Source: UBA6623 sp965238125
GTDB lineage: Bacteria > Acidobacteriota > Terriglobia > Bryobacterales > UBA6623
DNA: 64,000 nt
NCBI GenBank assembly: GCA_965238125.1
Contig: OZ250179.1
Span: 6,448,001-6,512,000, forward strand
Reading direction: 5' to 3'
A program made the translations under genes and the position numbers. The notes beneath the pieces were generated by a model. That model did no database searches and was not told where the DNA came from. It saw only the letters and a list, made by a program, of their open reading frames with translations. How positions within the stretch are numbered: position 1 is the stretch's first letter; the number at the start of each line of letters is the position of its first letter. This document shows, one piece after another, positions 1 to 8,260 of this stretch.

Positions 1-1363
1 TCGATCTGCTGCGACAGTCGGTCTACTCCCACTTGGCGGGCTACGAGGATCTCAACGACGCCGTTCGTGTCTCCGCCGATCCAACCTTTCGGCTGATTGG
101 CTCGAAGAAGAACTGGGATCGCGGCGCGGCGCTGACCTCCCGGCTGCAGAGCTTCGAGACCGCCATGCTCGCCGGCGACGAGAATCTGATCGGGCTGATG
201 GCGGTGAACCGCGAGTTGATCGCGCAAGCCGAGGCCGGTGATGACTCCGCGTGCGTCGTGCTGGACATGGACTCTACCGAGAGCCCCGTCCACGGCCGGC
301 AGGAAGGCAGCGCCTACAACGGCCACTTCGAGTCGGTCTGCTACCACCCACTGTTGCTGTTCAACCAGCACGGCGATTGCTTGGCGGCAAAGTTGCGACC
401 GGGCAACGTGTCCAGCGCCGAGGACTGGGACGAGCTGCTGCTGCCGGAAATCGAACGCCAACAGGCGGAGGGCAAACAGGTGACGTTCCGGGCCGATGCC
501 GCCTTCGTCAAGCCGGATATTTACGAGACGTTGGAGGAGCGCGGCGTGGACTACGTGATTCGCATCCCGGCCAACAAGAGCCTGGAGCTGGAGATCGAAG
601 ATATCCTGTTTCGTCCGCCGGGCAGGCCGAGCGCAAAGCCCCTGGTGCGCTACAGGAGCTTTCGGTATCAGGCCGCGAGCTGGTCGAAGTCCCGGCGGGT
701 TGTTGCGAAGGTCGAGCATCACCAAGGTGAGTTGTTTCCTCGCGTCGGTTTCATCGTCACGAGCATGGCCTTGCCGAGCCGCTCGCTGGTGCGGTTCTAC
801 AACAAGCGCGGCACGGCGGAGCAGTGGATCAAGGAAGGCAAACAAGCGACGCATTGGACAAGGCTGTCATGCCATCGGTTCCGGGCCAACGAAGTGCGAC
901 TGCAACTCAGCGTGCTGGCCTATAACCTGGGGAACCTATGGCGGAGGCTCGGGCTGCCGCAACGGATCAAGAGCTGGTCGCTGACGAGCTTGCAACAGCG
1001 GCTGATGAAGACGGGCGGTAGGCTGGTCAAGCATGCGCGGTACTATTGGCTGCTGTTGGCCGAAGGACATCTGAACCGGCGGCTGTTCGGCGACATGCTG
1101 CATAGGATCTGGGCGCTGCCTGTGCCGGGTGGGTAGCGTTGCCCGGGCGAGGATCAACAGTTTTTGGCTCCAAAAAGGTTTCGCAGGGAGCAGTGTCGGC
1201 CGGAGCGCCGTTCAGTCCGCTCAATCAACGTCTGTGAGCGGACGGACGAGCCCTGGCGCCTACCGGCGGAGGTGATGTGCAGGGTTCAGCGCGAAAAGAC
1301 GTGGTATTCGGCGCAGCGGGGGTGTATCCTGTGACCGTGCCAGGGCCAAAATGGAAATCCTGG
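1..1363 (+). mobile_element. IS1380-family element, copy 1, left end outside window
   Basis: The right terminal inverted repeat ends at 1363 (TGGAAATCCTGG), exactly as in the complete copies further on. The left end and the first part of the transposase lie before the window, so its target duplication cannot be checked. The sequence is nearly identical to the complete copy at 12223-13888, including the roughly 225 bp of non-coding DNA after the transposase stop. Confidence 0.93.
3..1136 (+). CDS. IS1380-family DDE transposase (5' partial)
   Basis: Cut-and-paste transposase of the IS1380 family, missing about the first 66 residues, which lie before the window. The reading frame is open from base 3. 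The three acidic DDE regions are visible: VLDMDSTESPVHG, VTFRADAAF and RGTAEQWIKEGK. The protein is essentially the same as the 443-residue transposase at 12330-13661, with one obvious change near the start (YSHLAGYED instead of YSRLAGYED). It is probably intact if the missing part is normal. The family assignment is firm; activity is unknown. Confidence 0.93.
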   Translation, partial: DLLRQSVYSHLAGYEDLNDAVRVSADPTFRLIGSKKNWDRGAALTSRLQSFETAMLAGDENLIGLMAVNRELIAQAEAGDDSACVVLDMDSTESPVHGRQEGSAYNGHFESVCYHPLLLFNQHGDCLAAKLRPGNVSSAEDWDELLLPEIERQQAEGKQVTFRADAAFVKPDIYETLEERGVDYVIRIPANKSLELEIEDILFRPPGRPSAKPLVRYRSFRYQAASWSKSRRVVAKVEHHQGELFPRVGFIVTSMALPSRSLVRFYNKRGTAEQWIKEGKQATHWTRLSCHRFRANEVRLQLSVLAYNLGNLWRRLGLPQRIKSWSLTSLQQRLMKTGGRLVKHARYYWLLLAEGHLNRRLFGDMLHRIWALPVPGG

Positions 1364-1402
1364 CTGAACTGTCGCCGGCCCATGTGAGGAAAGGAGGCCG
1401 CT

Positions 1403-1591
1403 ATGTTTCACCTCACCCAAGAGTACATCACCGGAAGCTTCCGCAATATCAAGGAGCGATTCGATGCCCTCGAACAGCGGTTGACCCAGCAAACCAAAGG
1501 ACTCGAAAACCACACTCATGCGAAAGTAAAACAGTCGAGCATGAGCGAAGAACCCATACGGCTGCAACTCAGCTACCAAGCTGGTCGCTAA
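1403..1591 (+). pseudogene. Small coiled-coil protein gene, 5' part, broken
   Basis: An ATG follows a strong ribosome binding site (AAAGGAGG, 1391-1398). The first 44 codons look native: they start MFHLTQEYITGSF, are rich in Glu, Gln, Arg and Lys, and probably form one helix. After the AAAGTAAAACAG stretch the frame runs into unrelated sequence and then into IS1380 relic DNA (from about 1557). The missing 3' part seems to survive at 1787-1912, which begins with the same VKQ codons. I do not recognise the family. Joined together, the two parts would make a coiled-coil protein of about 82 residues. Confidence 0.45.
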
Positions 1592-1715
1592 CGAGCAACA
1601 CTTGTAGAACCGGCGGCTGTTCGGTGACATGCTGCATAGGATCTGGGCGCTGCCTGTGCCGGGTGGGTAGCGTTGCCCGGGCGAGGATCAACAGTTTTTG
1701 GCTCCCAGGGAGCAG
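1557..1715 (+). mobile_element. IS1380 relic with internal deletions
   Basis: Short blocks match the 3' end of the IS1380 transposase and its downstream DNA in the right order but with pieces missing: 1557-1573, 1579-1595, about 1608-1705 and 1706-1715. The longest block carries the last 19 or so transposase codons and the TAG stop. The terminal repeat is gone. It is a dead remnant, older than the near-identical full copies around it. Confidence 0.85.
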
Positions 1716-1721
1716 CGGACG

Positions 1722-1786
1722 GAACGCCTCTTCAGACATGAGCTTCGTTCGGTAGCCGCAGGCTGAGGGTACTTCTGCTCAGTCGA
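1722..1786. repeat. 65-bp direct repeat, copy 1
   Basis: Identical over 65 bases to 1918-1982. The two copies flank the orphan 3' part of the small coiled-coil gene. Copy 2 runs into the last codons of the LysR gene, so this copy carries a few bases of that gene's 3' end and is probably the derived one. Confidence 0.9.
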
Positions 1787-1912
1787 GTAAAACAGCTCGA
1801 GGAGCGCATCAGCCAGAAGCTGGACGCTATACTCGAACTGCTCCACGCACGACAGGAAGCAGAGACTGTGGAGGAGCAAGTCCGAAGAACCCATACTACC
1901 AACAGCTTGTAG
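1787..1912 (+). pseudogene. Small coiled-coil protein gene, 3' part
   Basis: Forty-one codons open with VKQLEERISQKLDAILELL and close with a TAG stop. There is no start codon or ribosome binding site, and the DNA just upstream is the 65-bp repeat. The leucine and glutamate spacing suggests a coiled coil. The shared GTAAAACAG bases at this fragment's start and in the fragment at 1403-1591, and the shared GAAGAACCCATAC bases further on, suggest that both come from one gene torn apart by IS-linked rearrangement. That join is an inference. Confidence 0.4.
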
Positions 1913-1917
1913 CCGCA

Positions 1918-1982
1918 GAACGCCTCTTCAGACATGAGCTTCGTTCGGTAGCCGCAGGCTGAGGGTACTTCTGCTCAGTCGA
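1918..1982. repeat. 65-bp direct repeat, copy 2
   Basis: Second copy of the repeat at 1722-1786. It overlaps the stop codon (1975-1977) and last codons of the LysR-type gene on the minus strand. Confidence 0.9.
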
Positions 1983-2874
1983 AGAGTTCGCGGTGAGCTT
2001 GCTCAACAATCGACACCACAGCGGAGTGTTTCAGCTTGCGCTCGAGAGAGATTGCGTAGAATTGCTCCCGCACGGTCTCCAGACGACCGACTACGCGCAC
2101 ACCGTACTGTTTCTGGGTCTGTTTCTCTATCACGGTAGGTGCGGCAAATAAACCAGTTCCCGCCTGCCCGAACGCTTTGAGCAAGGCGCTGTCCTCAAAT
2201 TCACCGACAATCAATGGACGCATGCCTTTCGTGGCGAACCACTGATCGAGTGACCGCCGGCGTGTCGTGTTTTCCGTGGGTAAGAGGAATGGGGCCCCAT
2301 CGAGCGATCGAGGGAACCGGCGTCGATAGGTAACCGCCAAGCTCTTCGCGGCAAATATCGAGACCCCGCACTCACCTAGCTGGTGATGAAAGGCGCGTAT
2401 TTGAGCTTCCGGTCCGATCGGGGATTCGGACAAGACGAGGTCCAATTCATGAGCGGCCAGTTGGCCCAGTAAAACGCCTGGTTTCCCCTCGTAACAGATG
2501 ATACGGACCGGCTCGGGCAAGTTGAGAGCAGGTGCCAGGAACCGGTAAGCCAGCAGCTTCGGGAACACATCCGTTACTCCAACTTTGAGCCGCACGGGCG
2601 CACCTGTCGGCCGGCCCTCCAATGTGTCGATGAGGTCTTGGCCGACTGGGAAAATCTGTTCGGCGTGGCGGTAGACAATACGACCGCTATCGGTGAGAAC
2701 GAGGTTCCGCCCGACACGCCGGAACAGCTTGTGTCCTAAGTCCTTTTCCAGTGCGCGCAACTGGGCGGAGATTGTCGGCTGAGCCAAGCGCAGCTCCTCG
2801 CACGCAGCCGTGATCGTCCCCTTTTTGGCTACAACCCAGAAGTAGAGCAGGTGATGGTAATTGAGCCATCTCAC
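1975..2874 (-). CDS. LysR-family regulator, NhaR-like
   Basis: LysR-type DNA-binding transcriptional regulator, closest by eye to NhaR, which in enterobacteria controls the nhaA Na+/H+ antiporter. The N-terminal winged helix-turn-helix is clear: LNYHHLLYFWVVAKKGTITA, then LAQPTISAQLRALEKDLG. The effector domain keeps NhaR-like stretches such as GECGVSIFAA, GEFEDSALLKAFG and GTGLFAAPT. I chose the GTG at 2874, giving 299 residues, because it matches the usual NhaR length and start; the frame stays open upstream to 3063, but that part does not look like the family. A TTGACC-17-TATCGT promoter-like pair lies just before the GTG. No antiporter gene is next to it in this window. Confidence 0.85.
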   Translation of the reverse strand: MRWLNYHHLLYFWVVAKKGTITAACEELRLAQPTISAQLRALEKDLGHKLFRRVGRNLVLTDSGRIVYRHAEQIFPVGQDLIDTLEGRPTGAPVRLKVGVTDVFPKLLAYRFLAPALNLPEPVRIICYEGKPGVLLGQLAAHELDLVLSESPIGPEAQIRAFHHQLGECGVSIFAAKSLAVTYRRRFPRSLDGAPFLLPTENTTRRRSLDQWFATKGMRPLIVGEFEDSALLKAFGQAGTGLFAAPTVIEKQTQKQYGVRVVGRLETVREQFYAISLERKLKHSAVVSIVEQAHRELFD

Positions 2875-2983
2875 ACCTCTGACGATACATCTAAATAACC
2901 TATAGGTCAAGACAAAATCTCTATTTCTCAAATGCATAGCACGCATTGTAGATTGTTGAGTGAAGGAAACGTGAGCCCTGCCG

Positions 2984-3172
2984 ATGAAAGAACCCAGTCC
3001 AACTACTGATCCACGGGCACTGTTCCTGGAGCGGTTCAAGCGGTTTTTGGCGATCGATGACAAGCCTGCTCACAAGCGGACCACCAGCGAAGAGTACGAG
3101 CAAACCCGGATCGCAGAGGACACGCTGCGGCGAATTAAGGTGGCCACAAAGACATTAGGAGAGCTGCCATGA
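2984..3172 (+). CDS. Small hypothetical protein (62 aa)
   Basis: A charged, probably helical 62-residue protein with no recognised domain and no signal peptide. The main reason to believe it is its end: its TGA overlaps the ATG of the next gene as ATGA at 3169-3172, a classic arrangement for translational coupling. The start has only a weak ribosome binding site. It diverges from the LysR gene, so the two may share the short region at 2875-2983. Confidence 0.5.
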   Translation: MKEPSPTTDPRALFLERFKRFLAIDDKPAHKRTTSEEYEQTRIAEDTLRRIKVATKTLGELP

Positions 3173-3705
3173 GGTCCCATTTGGGCACTGCTCTACTGAT
3201 CTCGTTTGCGCTTATGCTTCTAACGTGCATGCCTGCCACAAAGCAGCCAGAGCCAGAAGCCGAAGCGACCAACGAAGCTAACGACATCGCAGCACTTGAT
3301 GACCTGCGCGGCGAGTTCATCGCGGCGTATAACGGCGGCGACGCAACCACTCTTGCGACCCTCTTCACAGAGGACGGCATGGTGATGCCTGCGAACGCCT
3401 CGGCTGCCAATGGCAAGGAAGCGGTCCAGTCCTTCTATCAAGCCCACTTTGAGCAATTCACTGGCACCCTTGCAGTCTCCCCAGAGGAGCATGAGGTAGC
3501 CGACGATTGGGCGTTTGAGCGCGGCTCCTACGCGCTCACCCTTACCCCGAAGGCCGGCGGTACGCCAACGGACGATGAGGGCAACTACCTCCTGATCTCC
3601 AGACGCCGGCCGGACGCCTCCTGGAGAATCGCTCGTCATATCTGGAACAGTAACAACCCGGTCCCCGCGCGCCGGCAAAGTGCTCGAGTCTACCGAGGAG
3701 AGTGA
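3169..3705 (+). CDS. NTF2-like (SnoaL/DUF4440-type) lipoprotein
   Basis: A 178-residue exported protein. Residues 1-20 form a signal peptide ending in a lipobox-like LLTC motif, so Cys20 is probably lipidated. The rest is an NTF2-like alpha+beta barrel of the SnoaL/DUF4440 type, with typical stretches FIAAYNGGDATTLATLFTED, GKEAVQSFYQ and a C-terminal DASWRIARHIWNS. Such domains bind small ligands or are catalytic, and function cannot be inferred from the fold alone. A good ribosome binding site (AGGAGAG) precedes the ATG, and the gene overlaps the small gene upstream by 4 bases. Confidence 0.8.
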   Translation: MRSHLGTALLISFALMLLTCMPATKQPEPEAEATNEANDIAALDDLRGEFIAAYNGGDATTLATLFTEDGMVMPANASAANGKEAVQSFYQAHFEQFTGTLAVSPEEHEVADDWAFERGSYALTLTPKAGGTPTDDEGNYLLISRRRPDASWRIARHIWNSNNPVPARRQSARVYRGE

Positions 3706-3747
3706 CTGATTTCGTTAGGCAAAAACCATCCGGGAGGGCTCTGCTGC

Positions 3748-4038
3748 ATGCGTCGATTATTGCCAGGAGAAGTCCCTTTATCGCTTACAACAGTACGTGT
3801 CAGGTTTGAGACGTCGTCGAAGGGGGATGGAGCTGTGCCATCTCAAGTAAGACAGGCACGGGTCCAACAGGTACCATGCCGGAACTGCAACTTATTTACG
3901 CCAGCTTGGCGCCAGCTTTGCACCCATTGTGGCAATCCGCTGCCGGACGTCGGCGCCGAGGAGCACAGGATGAAAAAGCTCACTGAAGCTCTGAACGCTG
4001 ATCTGGCAAGCGAGGATGTACTCTACCACCAATATAAG
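3748..4038 (+). pseudogene. Dps-like ferritin gene, 5' part, interrupted by IS1380
   Basis: The frame starts with about 70 residues containing a zinc-ribbon-like CRNCNLFTPAWRQLCTHCG stretch and continues without a break into MKKLTEALNADLASEDVLYH, the first helix of a Dps/bacterioferritin-like four-helix bundle. An alternative start is the ATG at 3970, preceded by GAGGAG. The IS1380 element at 4039-5704 cuts the gene after the codon for Lys in YHQYK. The bases ATAAG (4034-4038) are repeated at 5705-5709, and the gene continues in frame at 5710. Whether the ribbon was truly fused to the ferritin domain is uncertain. Confidence 0.65.
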
Positions 4039-5704
4039 CCAGGATTTCCATTTTGGCCCTGGCACGGTCACAGGATACACCCCCGCTGCGCCGAATACCA
4101 CGTCTTTTCGCGCTGAACCCTGCACATCACCTCCGCCGGTAGGCGCCAGGGCTCGTCCGTCCGCTCACAGACGTTGATTGAGCGGACTGAACGGCGCTCC
4201 GGCCGACACTGCTCCCTGCGAAACCTTTTTGGAGCCAAAAACTGTTGATCCTCGCCCGGGCAACGCTACCCACCCGGCACAGGCAGCGCCCAGATCCTAT
4301 GCAGCATGTCACCGAACAGCCGCCGGTTCAGATGCCCCTCCGCCAGCAGCAATCAGTAGTAGCGAGCATGCTTGACCAGCCGACCGCCGGTCTTCATCAA
4401 CCTGTGTTGCAAACTCGTTAGCGACCAGCTTTTGATTCGCTGCGGCAGCCCTAGCCGCCGCCACAGGTTGCCCAGGTTGTAGGCCAGCACGCTGAGTTGC
4501 AGCCGTACCTCGTTGGCTCGGAAGCGGTGACACGACAAGCGGGTCCAGTGCGTGGCCTGTTTGCCCTCTTTGATCCACTGCTCCGCCGTGCCGCGCTTGT
4601 TGTAGAACCGCACGACCGAGCGGCTCGGCAAGCTCATGCTCGTCACGACAAATCCGACGCGCGGGAATAGTTCGCCCTGGTGATGCTCGACCTTGGCGAC
4701 AACTCGCCTTGCCTTCGACCAGCTCTCGGCCTGATAGCGAAAACTCTTGTAGCGCACTAGGGGCTTGGCGTTCGGCCTGCCCGGTGGCCGAAACAGGATG
4801 TCCTCGATCTCCAGCTCCAGGCTCTTGTTCGCCGGGATGCGAATCACGTAGTCCACGCCGCGCTCCTCCATCGCCTCGTAGATCTCGGGCTTGGCGAAGG
4901 CGGCGTCGGCGCGGAACGTCACCTGTTTGCCCTCCGCCTGTTGTCGTTCGATCTCCGGCAGTAGCAGCTCGTCCCAGTCCTCGGCGCTGTGCACGTTGCC
5001 GGGACGCAGCTTCGCGCCTAGGCAGTCGCCGTGCTGGTTGAACAGCAACAGCGGGTGATAGCAGAGGGACTCAAAATGGCCGTTGTAGGCACTGCCTTCC
5101 TGTTGGCCGTGGACGGGGCTCTCCGTGGAGTCCATGTCGAGCACCACGCGGTCTGAACCGTCGGGAGCTTCGGCTTGCGCGACCAGCTCCCGGTTCACTG
5201 CCATCAGCCCCAGCAAGTTCTCTTCGCTCGCCAGCATCTCCGTCTCGAAGCCATGCAGCGTCGAGGTCAAGGTTGCTCCGCGATCCCAGTTCCTCTTCGA
5301 GCCGATCAAGCGAAAGGTCGGATCGGCGGATACTCGAACGGCGTCATTGAGGTCCTCGTAGCCAGCGAGTCGGCTGTAGACCGACTGCCGCAGCAGATCG
5401 GCCAGCGGGAACTTCTTGTTCAAGCCTTGTCGCGAGTCGCTGAGATGCTCGTCGATCAGCTTCCCGAGTCCGAGTCGTTCATCCAGTTCGCGAACGAGAA
5501 TCAGACCGCCATCCGAGGTGACTCGCGATCCTTGGAAATCGACTTTGAGAAATCCATTGAACGTGAGCTGAAACGGCTTGTTTTCTTTTTCACCCATCGG
5601 GTGTTGACCTCCATGGCGTCCTTATCGGGCTCTAGCCCCTATCAATAAAGACGCTGAAGGTCGCTGGATGGTCTGAAGCTCATACATCAAATTGAAAATG
5701 CGGG
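4039..5704 (-). mobile_element. IS1380-family element, copy A (complete, 1666 bp)
   Basis: Ends are CCAGGATTTCCATTTT at 4039 and, read inward on the minus strand, CCCGCATTTTCAATTT at 5704. A perfect 5-bp target duplication ATAAG flanks it at 4034-4038 and 5705-5709, so it inserted by simple transposition into a Dps-like gene. The transposase carries a nonsense mutation. Confidence 0.96.
4266..5597 (-). pseudogene. IS1380 transposase with premature stop
   Basis: Same transposase as in copy B but with a TGG-to-TGA change at 4353-4355, so translation ends after HARYY, 414 residues instead of 443. The DDE residues lie upstream of the stop, and only the last 29 residues are lost. Those residues are conserved in every other copy, so this copy is probably inactive. 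It starts at the ATG at 5597, beginning MGEKENKPFQ. Confidence 0.93.
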
Positions 5705-5709
5705 ATAAG

Positions 5710-6034
5710 AAACATCACTCGGTGGTCGACGGGCCAATGCGGCATGCCGTGCGCTCACTGTTCGAGGAGCTGGCTTCTGAAGTCTTCAGGAATGAAGACC
5801 TTCTCGGGGAGAGGCTGACTCTGTTGGGAGGTGTCCCGATCTCCGCGCCAACTTTGCGCCATGAAGCCGCGTATTTTGAGCCAGAGGCGGCCGGAGTGCA
5901 GTCATTAAGGTCAATGCTACAGAGCGACCTAACCGCCGAACAATGCATTATCGTAGCTCTATCCCGGCACATCGTCCTTGCGTGCGAGCGATGTGACAAC
6001 GATACGGAGGAAACATTGAAGTACATCATGTCAA
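5710..6034 (+). pseudogene. Dps-like ferritin gene, 3' part, truncated by IS1380
   Basis: Continuation of the frame broken at 4038. It resumes KHHSVVDGPMRHAVRSLFEE and runs through LASEVFRNEDLLGERLTLLGG, the signature of the Dps ferroxidase region. The first His and the Asp/Glu pair (DLLGERL) are in place, but the second His of the usual Dps site seems to be Arg (AVRSLF). The last helix follows (TAEQCIIVALSRHIVLACE). The frame runs into IS copy B at 6035, so the true C-terminus is lost. Dps proteins mineralise iron and protect DNA; this one cannot now be made. Confidence 0.7.
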
Positions 6035-7700
6035 CCAGGATTTCCATTTTGGCCCTGGCACGGTCACAGGATACACCCCCGCTGCGCCGAATACCACGTC
6101 TTTTCGCGCTGAACCCTGCACATCACCTCCGCCGGTAGGCGCCAGGGCTCGTCCGTCCGCTCACAGACGTTGATTGAGCGGACTGAACGGCGCTCCGGCC
6201 GACACTGCTCCCTGCGAAACCTTTTTGGAGCCAAAAACTGTTGATCCTCGCCCGGGCAACGCTACCCACCCGGCACAGGCAGCGCCCAGATCCTATGCAG
6301 CATGTCACCGAACAGCCGCCGGTTCAGATGCCCCTCCGCCAGCAGCAACCAGTAGTAGCGAGCATGCTTGACCAGCCGACCGCCGGTCTTCATCAACCTG
6401 TGTTGCAAACTCGTTAGCGACCAGCTTTTGATTCGCTGCGGCAGCCCTAGCCGCCGCCACAGGTTGCCCAGGTTGTAGGCCGGCACGCTGAGTTGCAGCC
6501 GTACCTCGTTGGCTCGGAAGCGGTGACACGACAAGCGGGTCCAGTGCGTGGCCTGTTTGCCTTCTTTGATCCACTGCTCCGCCGTGCCGCGCTTGTTGTA
6601 GAACCGCACGACCGAGCGGCTCGGCAAGCTCATGCTCGTCACGACAAATCCGACGCGCGGGAATAGTTCGCCCTGGTGATGCTCGACCTTGGCGACAACT
6701 CGCCTTGCCTTCGACCAGCTCTCGGCCTGATAGCGAAAACTCTTGTAGCGCACTAGGGGCTTGGCGTTCGGCCTGCCCGGTGGCCGAAACAGGATGTCCT
6801 CGATCTCCAGCTCCAGGCTCTTGTTCGCCGGGATGCGAATCACGTAGTCCACGCCGCGCTCCTCCATCGCCTCGTAGATCTCGGGCTTGGCGAAGGCGGC
6901 GTCGGCGCGGAACGTCACCTGTTTGCCCTCCGCCTGTTGTCGTTCGATCTCCGGCAGTAGCAGCTCGTCCCAGTCCTCGGCGCTGTGCACGTTGCCGGGA
7001 CGCAGCTTCGCGCCTAGGCAGTCGCCGTGCTGGTTGAACAGCAACAGCGGGTGATAGCAGAGGGACTCAAAATGGCCGTTGTAGGCACTGCCTTCCTGTT
7101 GGCCGTGGACGGGGCTCTCCGTGGAGTCCATGTCGAGCACCACGCGGTCTGAACCGTCGGGAGCTTCGGCTTGCGCGACCAGCTCCCGGTTCACTGCCAT
7201 CAGCCCCAGCAAGTTCTCTTCGCTCGCCAGCATCTCCGTCTCGAAGCCATGCAGCGTCGAGGTCAAGGCTGCTCCGCGATCCCAGTTCCTCTTCGAGCCG
7301 ATCAAGCGAAAGGTCGGATCGGCGGATACTCGAACGGCGTCATTGAGGTCCTCGTAGCCAGCGAGTCGGCTGTAGACCGACTGCCGCAGCAGATCGGCCA
7401 GCGGGAACTTCTTGTTCAAGCCTTGTCGCGAGTCGCTGAGATGCTCGTCGATCAGCTTCCCGAGTCCGAGTCGTTCATCCAGTTCGCGAACGAGAATCAG
7501 ACCGCCATCCGAGGTGACTCGCGATCCTTGGAAATCGACTTTGAGAAATCCATTGAACGTGAGCTGAAACGGCTTGTTTTCTTTTTCACCCATCGGGTGT
7601 TGACCTCCATGGCGTCCTTATCGGGCTCTAGCCCCTATCAATAAAGACGCTGAAGGTCGCTGGATGGTCTGAAGCTCATACATCAAATTGAAAATGCGGG
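6035..7700 (-). mobile_element. IS1380-family element, copy B (complete, no target duplication)
   Basis: Full 1666-bp element with the same ends as copy A. The flanking bases do not match: GTCAA before 6035 and TTACA after 7700. All other complete copies here have a perfect 5-bp duplication, so this one was probably formed or rearranged by recombination between IS copies, which would have removed or swapped flanking DNA. Confidence 0.94.
6262..7593 (-). CDS. IS1380-family DDE transposase
   Basis: An intact 443-residue transposase with the three DDE regions (VLDMDSTESP, FRADAAFAKP, GTAEQWIKEGK). It differs from copy A at a few positions, including the restored Trp codon and SVPAYNL in place of SVLAYNL. 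The SVPAYNL variant recurs in the copy at 17574-18905, a sign of sequence exchange between copies. It starts 107 bases inside the left end. Confidence 0.96.
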   Translation of the reverse strand: MGEKENKPFQLTFNGFLKVDFQGSRVTSDGGLILVRELDERLGLGKLIDEHLSDSRQGLNKKFPLADLLRQSVYSRLAGYEDLNDAVRVSADPTFRLIGSKRNWDRGAALTSTLHGFETEMLASEENLLGLMAVNRELVAQAEAPDGSDRVVLDMDSTESPVHGQQEGSAYNGHFESLCYHPLLLFNQHGDCLGAKLRPGNVHSAEDWDELLLPEIERQQAEGKQVTFRADAAFAKPEIYEAMEERGVDYVIRIPANKSLELEIEDILFRPPGRPNAKPLVRYKSFRYQAESWSKARRVVAKVEHHQGELFPRVGFVVTSMSLPSRSVVRFYNKRGTAEQWIKEGKQATHWTRLSCHRFRANEVRLQLSVPAYNLGNLWRRLGLPQRIKSWSLTSLQHRLMKTGGRLVKHARYYWLLLAEGHLNRRLFGDMLHRIWALPVPGG

Positions 7701-7723
7701 TTACAAGTGCACGGAGAACCAAA

Positions 7724-8186
7724 ATGAGACCAGTTGTTCTAACCGTTGCCGCAATCGCGTTGCTGATCGTCCCCGGCGCCCGCGCCGGAGACGTTGATGA
7801 CCTCAAAGCCGGTAACGAGGCATTCATCGAAGCGATTAACAAGCGGGAGGTCAGTGCGCTGCTGGCGAGTCGCCATGACGAATTCGTTGTCTACGGGACC
7901 AATGCAGTTTTTCCCGACGACAGGAAGGGGCGGTCAAAAGCAGACCGACAGCAGGCTCAGGAGAATTTCTTCGCAATTCGTGAGCGCTTCACTATAACGC
8001 TCATCAATCCTCAATACCGTGTGGTGGGGACCACCGGCATCGTCTGGGGTCACACCAGGAGCGTGTAAACCCAAGGATGGACCGCGGGAAACTCGAACGC
8101 AACGGTTCGTTACCACCTGGGTCAAGTCGAGCGGTAAGTGGGTGGGGCTTGCCTCGCACCGGTCTGCCGTCCCATCGGGGAACTAG
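7724..8186 (+). pseudogene. Secreted NTF2-like (SnoaL/DUF4440-type) protein, decayed
   Basis: The ATG at 7724 begins a clear signal peptide (MRPVVLTVAAIALLIVPGAR, cleaved after ARA). An NTF2-like domain follows (AGNEAFIEAINKREVSALLA, then NPQYRVVGTTGIVWG). The frame stops at TAA 8066-8068. In another frame the family's expected C-terminal strand continues (TTWVKSSGKWVGLASHRS) to a TAG at 8184-8186. A stop plus a frameshift therefore seem to have broken the gene, although a 114-residue truncated product could still be made. Its N-terminal side abuts IS copy B. Confidence 0.65.
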
Positions 8187-8260
8187 GACGAATCGTTTTT
8201 GCAAAGCTCCTCGACGAGACTGCCGCCGTTGCGCAGGTATGCGGTGATGCATCCATTTAG

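Noticed and set aside
3748..4116. A 122-residue zinc-ribbon protein ending in FPFWPWHGHRIHP
   Set aside because: The last 26 residues are translated from the IS1380 end. The real gene is the Dps-like frame that continues beyond the element.
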